Shown piece after piece: positions 5,896 to 6,755 of a DNA stretch of 6,755 nt; the first letter of the stretch is position 1, and each line of letters opens with the position of its first letter. Position numbers and translations under genes: made by a program. The stretch is from an uncultured Clostridia bacterium (lineage in GTDB: Bacteria; Bacillota; Clostridia; Oscillospirales; Ruminococcaceae). The DNA lies in NCBI GenBank assembly GCA_945910715.1, contig CAMDZU010000074.1, positions 1 through 6,755 on the forward strand. The letters run 5' to 3'. The notes under the pieces are model-generated. The model worked only from the letters and a program-made list of their open reading frames with translations. It was not told the DNA's origin and searched no databases.

Positions 5896-6755
5896 TTCTT
5901 GTTACCTCCCGCCGCTTTTTTCTTTTTGAGATTCTTGCGGAGGTAATGAAGTGCAATAAGCAGCACAACAACCACAAGAATGATAATCATAAACACGTTG
6001 AAGTTTGCTCTGATGAACTCGATACGGAAATCCTTGAAGGCACGGTTGTAGCCTGCACGGGAGTTTCTGTAGAAGTAGTCCATAGCCGTCTGGTATTCGC
6101 CTGCGTTAAGGTAAGCGTTGCCAAGACCGATGTATGCAAACCAGTAGTTTGAGTCACGTCTTAAAACCTCTTCCCACGGACCCTTTGCCTCGTCATACTG
6201 ACCCTTGTTGAAGTAGTTGATAGCCGTATGAACGATTTCGCCGAATTCGGTGGACTTGAAGGAGGTGATTGAGTTTTTACGTCCGTCAAGAACGTAAACC
6301 TTTCCGTTGTAGGTTTCAACGGCTGTCGGTGAGGTGAACAGACCCTTCTGAGAGCCCTTGCCGCCGAAGATGAACAGCAGGTCGCATTCCTCGTCGTACT
6401 GGAATACACGTCCTGTTGTGAAGTCCAGCAGGTGAATCTTGCCTTCCTTGTCAACGTCAACGTCAACAATTGAGGAAGCGTAGGTCTTACCGTTCCACCA
6501 GTAGGTTGCAACGTCGCCGAAGGTAACATCGTCAAGACCCATATTGGTGAATACGTTTGTACCTGCGGGGTTAAGCTTTTTGAGTACGTCCGTTTCAGCG
6601 CTCTTCAGCTCTGTTACGGTGTAGATAAAGCCGTCGTCATCAATATCCAGGTTGGAAATTTCAACCGATACGTTACGCTTCATCTTCAGTACCTGCTCAC
6701 GGGTGAGCACCAGCTTCCAGAATGCGTTGGCGATAACCTCGGCAGTCTGTTCAAC
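5892..6755 (-). CDS. NHL beta-propeller / TPR membrane-anchored protein, 5' end outside window
   Basis: C-terminal 287 residues of a larger protein. The frame is open to the window edge (first visible codon GTT at 6753-6755). A GTG at 6708-6710 lacks a good ribosome site and the 15 codons before it read like normal protein, so I treat the gene as partial. Counting from the first visible codon: beta-propeller sequence about 28-166, with NHL signatures DIDDDGFIYTVTE, DVDKEGKIHLLD and FGGKGSQKGLFTSP followed by KVYVLDGRKNSI; two TPR-like helical hairpins about 173-240 (YFNKGQYDEAKGPWEEVL, GLGNAYLNAGEYQTAMDYF); one membrane segment about 252-272; then a Lys-rich tail. Positive-inside logic puts the tail in the cytoplasm and the propeller and TPR outside. 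NHL propellers and TPRs usually bind partners or ligands; I see no catalytic motif, although homologues may be labelled gluconolactonase-like. The stop overlaps the YIP1 start, so the two are probably translationally coupled. Domain calls are firm, function unknown. Confidence 0.85.
   Translation of the reverse strand, partial: VEQTAEVIANAFWKLVLTREQVLKMKRNVSVEISNLDIDDDGFIYTVTELKSAETDVLKKLNPAGTNVFTNMGLDDVTFGDVATYWWNGKTYASSIVDVDVDKEGKIHLLDFTTGRVFQYDEECDLLFIFGGKGSQKGLFTSPTAVETYNGKVYVLDGRKNSITSFKSTEFGEIVHTAINYFNKGQYDEAKGPWEEVLRRDSNYWFAYIGLGNAYLNAGEYQTAMDYFYRNSRAGYNRAFKDFRIEFIRANFNVFMIIILVVVVLLIALHYLRKNLKKKKAAGGNKK
5904..5910 (-). promoter_or_regulatory. Ribosome binding site of the YIP1 gene, inside the NHL/TPR gene
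   Basis: GGGAGGT lies within the codons for Ala-Gly-Gly near the C-terminus of the NHL/TPR protein. It is 8 bases from the first ATG (5895) and 11 from the second (5892), so the first, which overlaps the stop as ATGA, is preferred. Confidence 0.85.

Noticed and set aside
6450..6467. Three perfect GTCAAC hexamer repeats
   Set aside because: They encode VDVDVD in a propeller strand of the NHL/TPR protein; short and explained by coding, not a separate element.
6161..6535. Second minus-strand frame within the NHL/TPR gene
   Set aside because: Overlaps the NHL-coding frame throughout; Thr/Arg/Ser-rich without motifs, while the other frame has clear NHL and TPR signatures.

Overview
The window looks like chromosomal DNA from a gut-type anaerobic Firmicute. 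Oscillospiraceae/Ruminococcus-like is my best guess, from moderate GC, strong AGGAGG-type ribosome sites, protein flavour and short GC-rich intergenic palindromes. The assignment is inference; no marker gene is present.

Layout. Every recognisable gene is on the minus strand, so the operon reads from the right edge to the left. In order of transcription: (1) the C-terminal part of a membrane-anchored NHL beta-propeller/TPR protein, running off the right edge; (2) a small YIP1-family polytopic membrane protein whose ATG overlaps the previous stop; (3) after a 69-base gap, a 787-residue secreted DUF5696-type protein with a signal peptide, an acidic linker and a probable glycosidase-like core; (4) a MalF-like CUT1 sugar permease starting on the last base of the DUF5696 stop codon; (5) a MalG-like CUT1 permease, GTG start, 12 bases further on. 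A strong intrinsic terminator with a GAAA loop ends the unit at 331-362. The remaining ~330 bases to the left edge hold no credible gene. They hold a dense series of perfect or near-perfect hairpins, several built around GCGAAGC or GCGA-N-AGC, and resemble a mosaic of dispersed intergenic repeats.

How the genes may work together. The permeases would form the membrane channel of a CUT1 carbohydrate importer. Neither the ATPase nor the solute-binding protein is in view; the first is often shared (MsmX/MsiK-like) and the second may lie upstream. The DUF5696 protein is exported and may process or bind the glycan whose product is imported. The NHL/TPR protein, with its bulk probably outside the membrane and a short Lys-rich tail inside, and the YIP1 protein are translationally coupled and could form a membrane partner pair for the transporter or the secreted protein. 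This grouping is the most interesting aspect of the window; the substrate and the roles of the three accessory proteins cannot be read from the sequence.

Structured non-coding elements besides the terminator: a two-tier hairpin (5225-5259) that contains the YIP1 stop codon and lies in the leader of the DUF5696 gene, and the left-end hairpin cluster.
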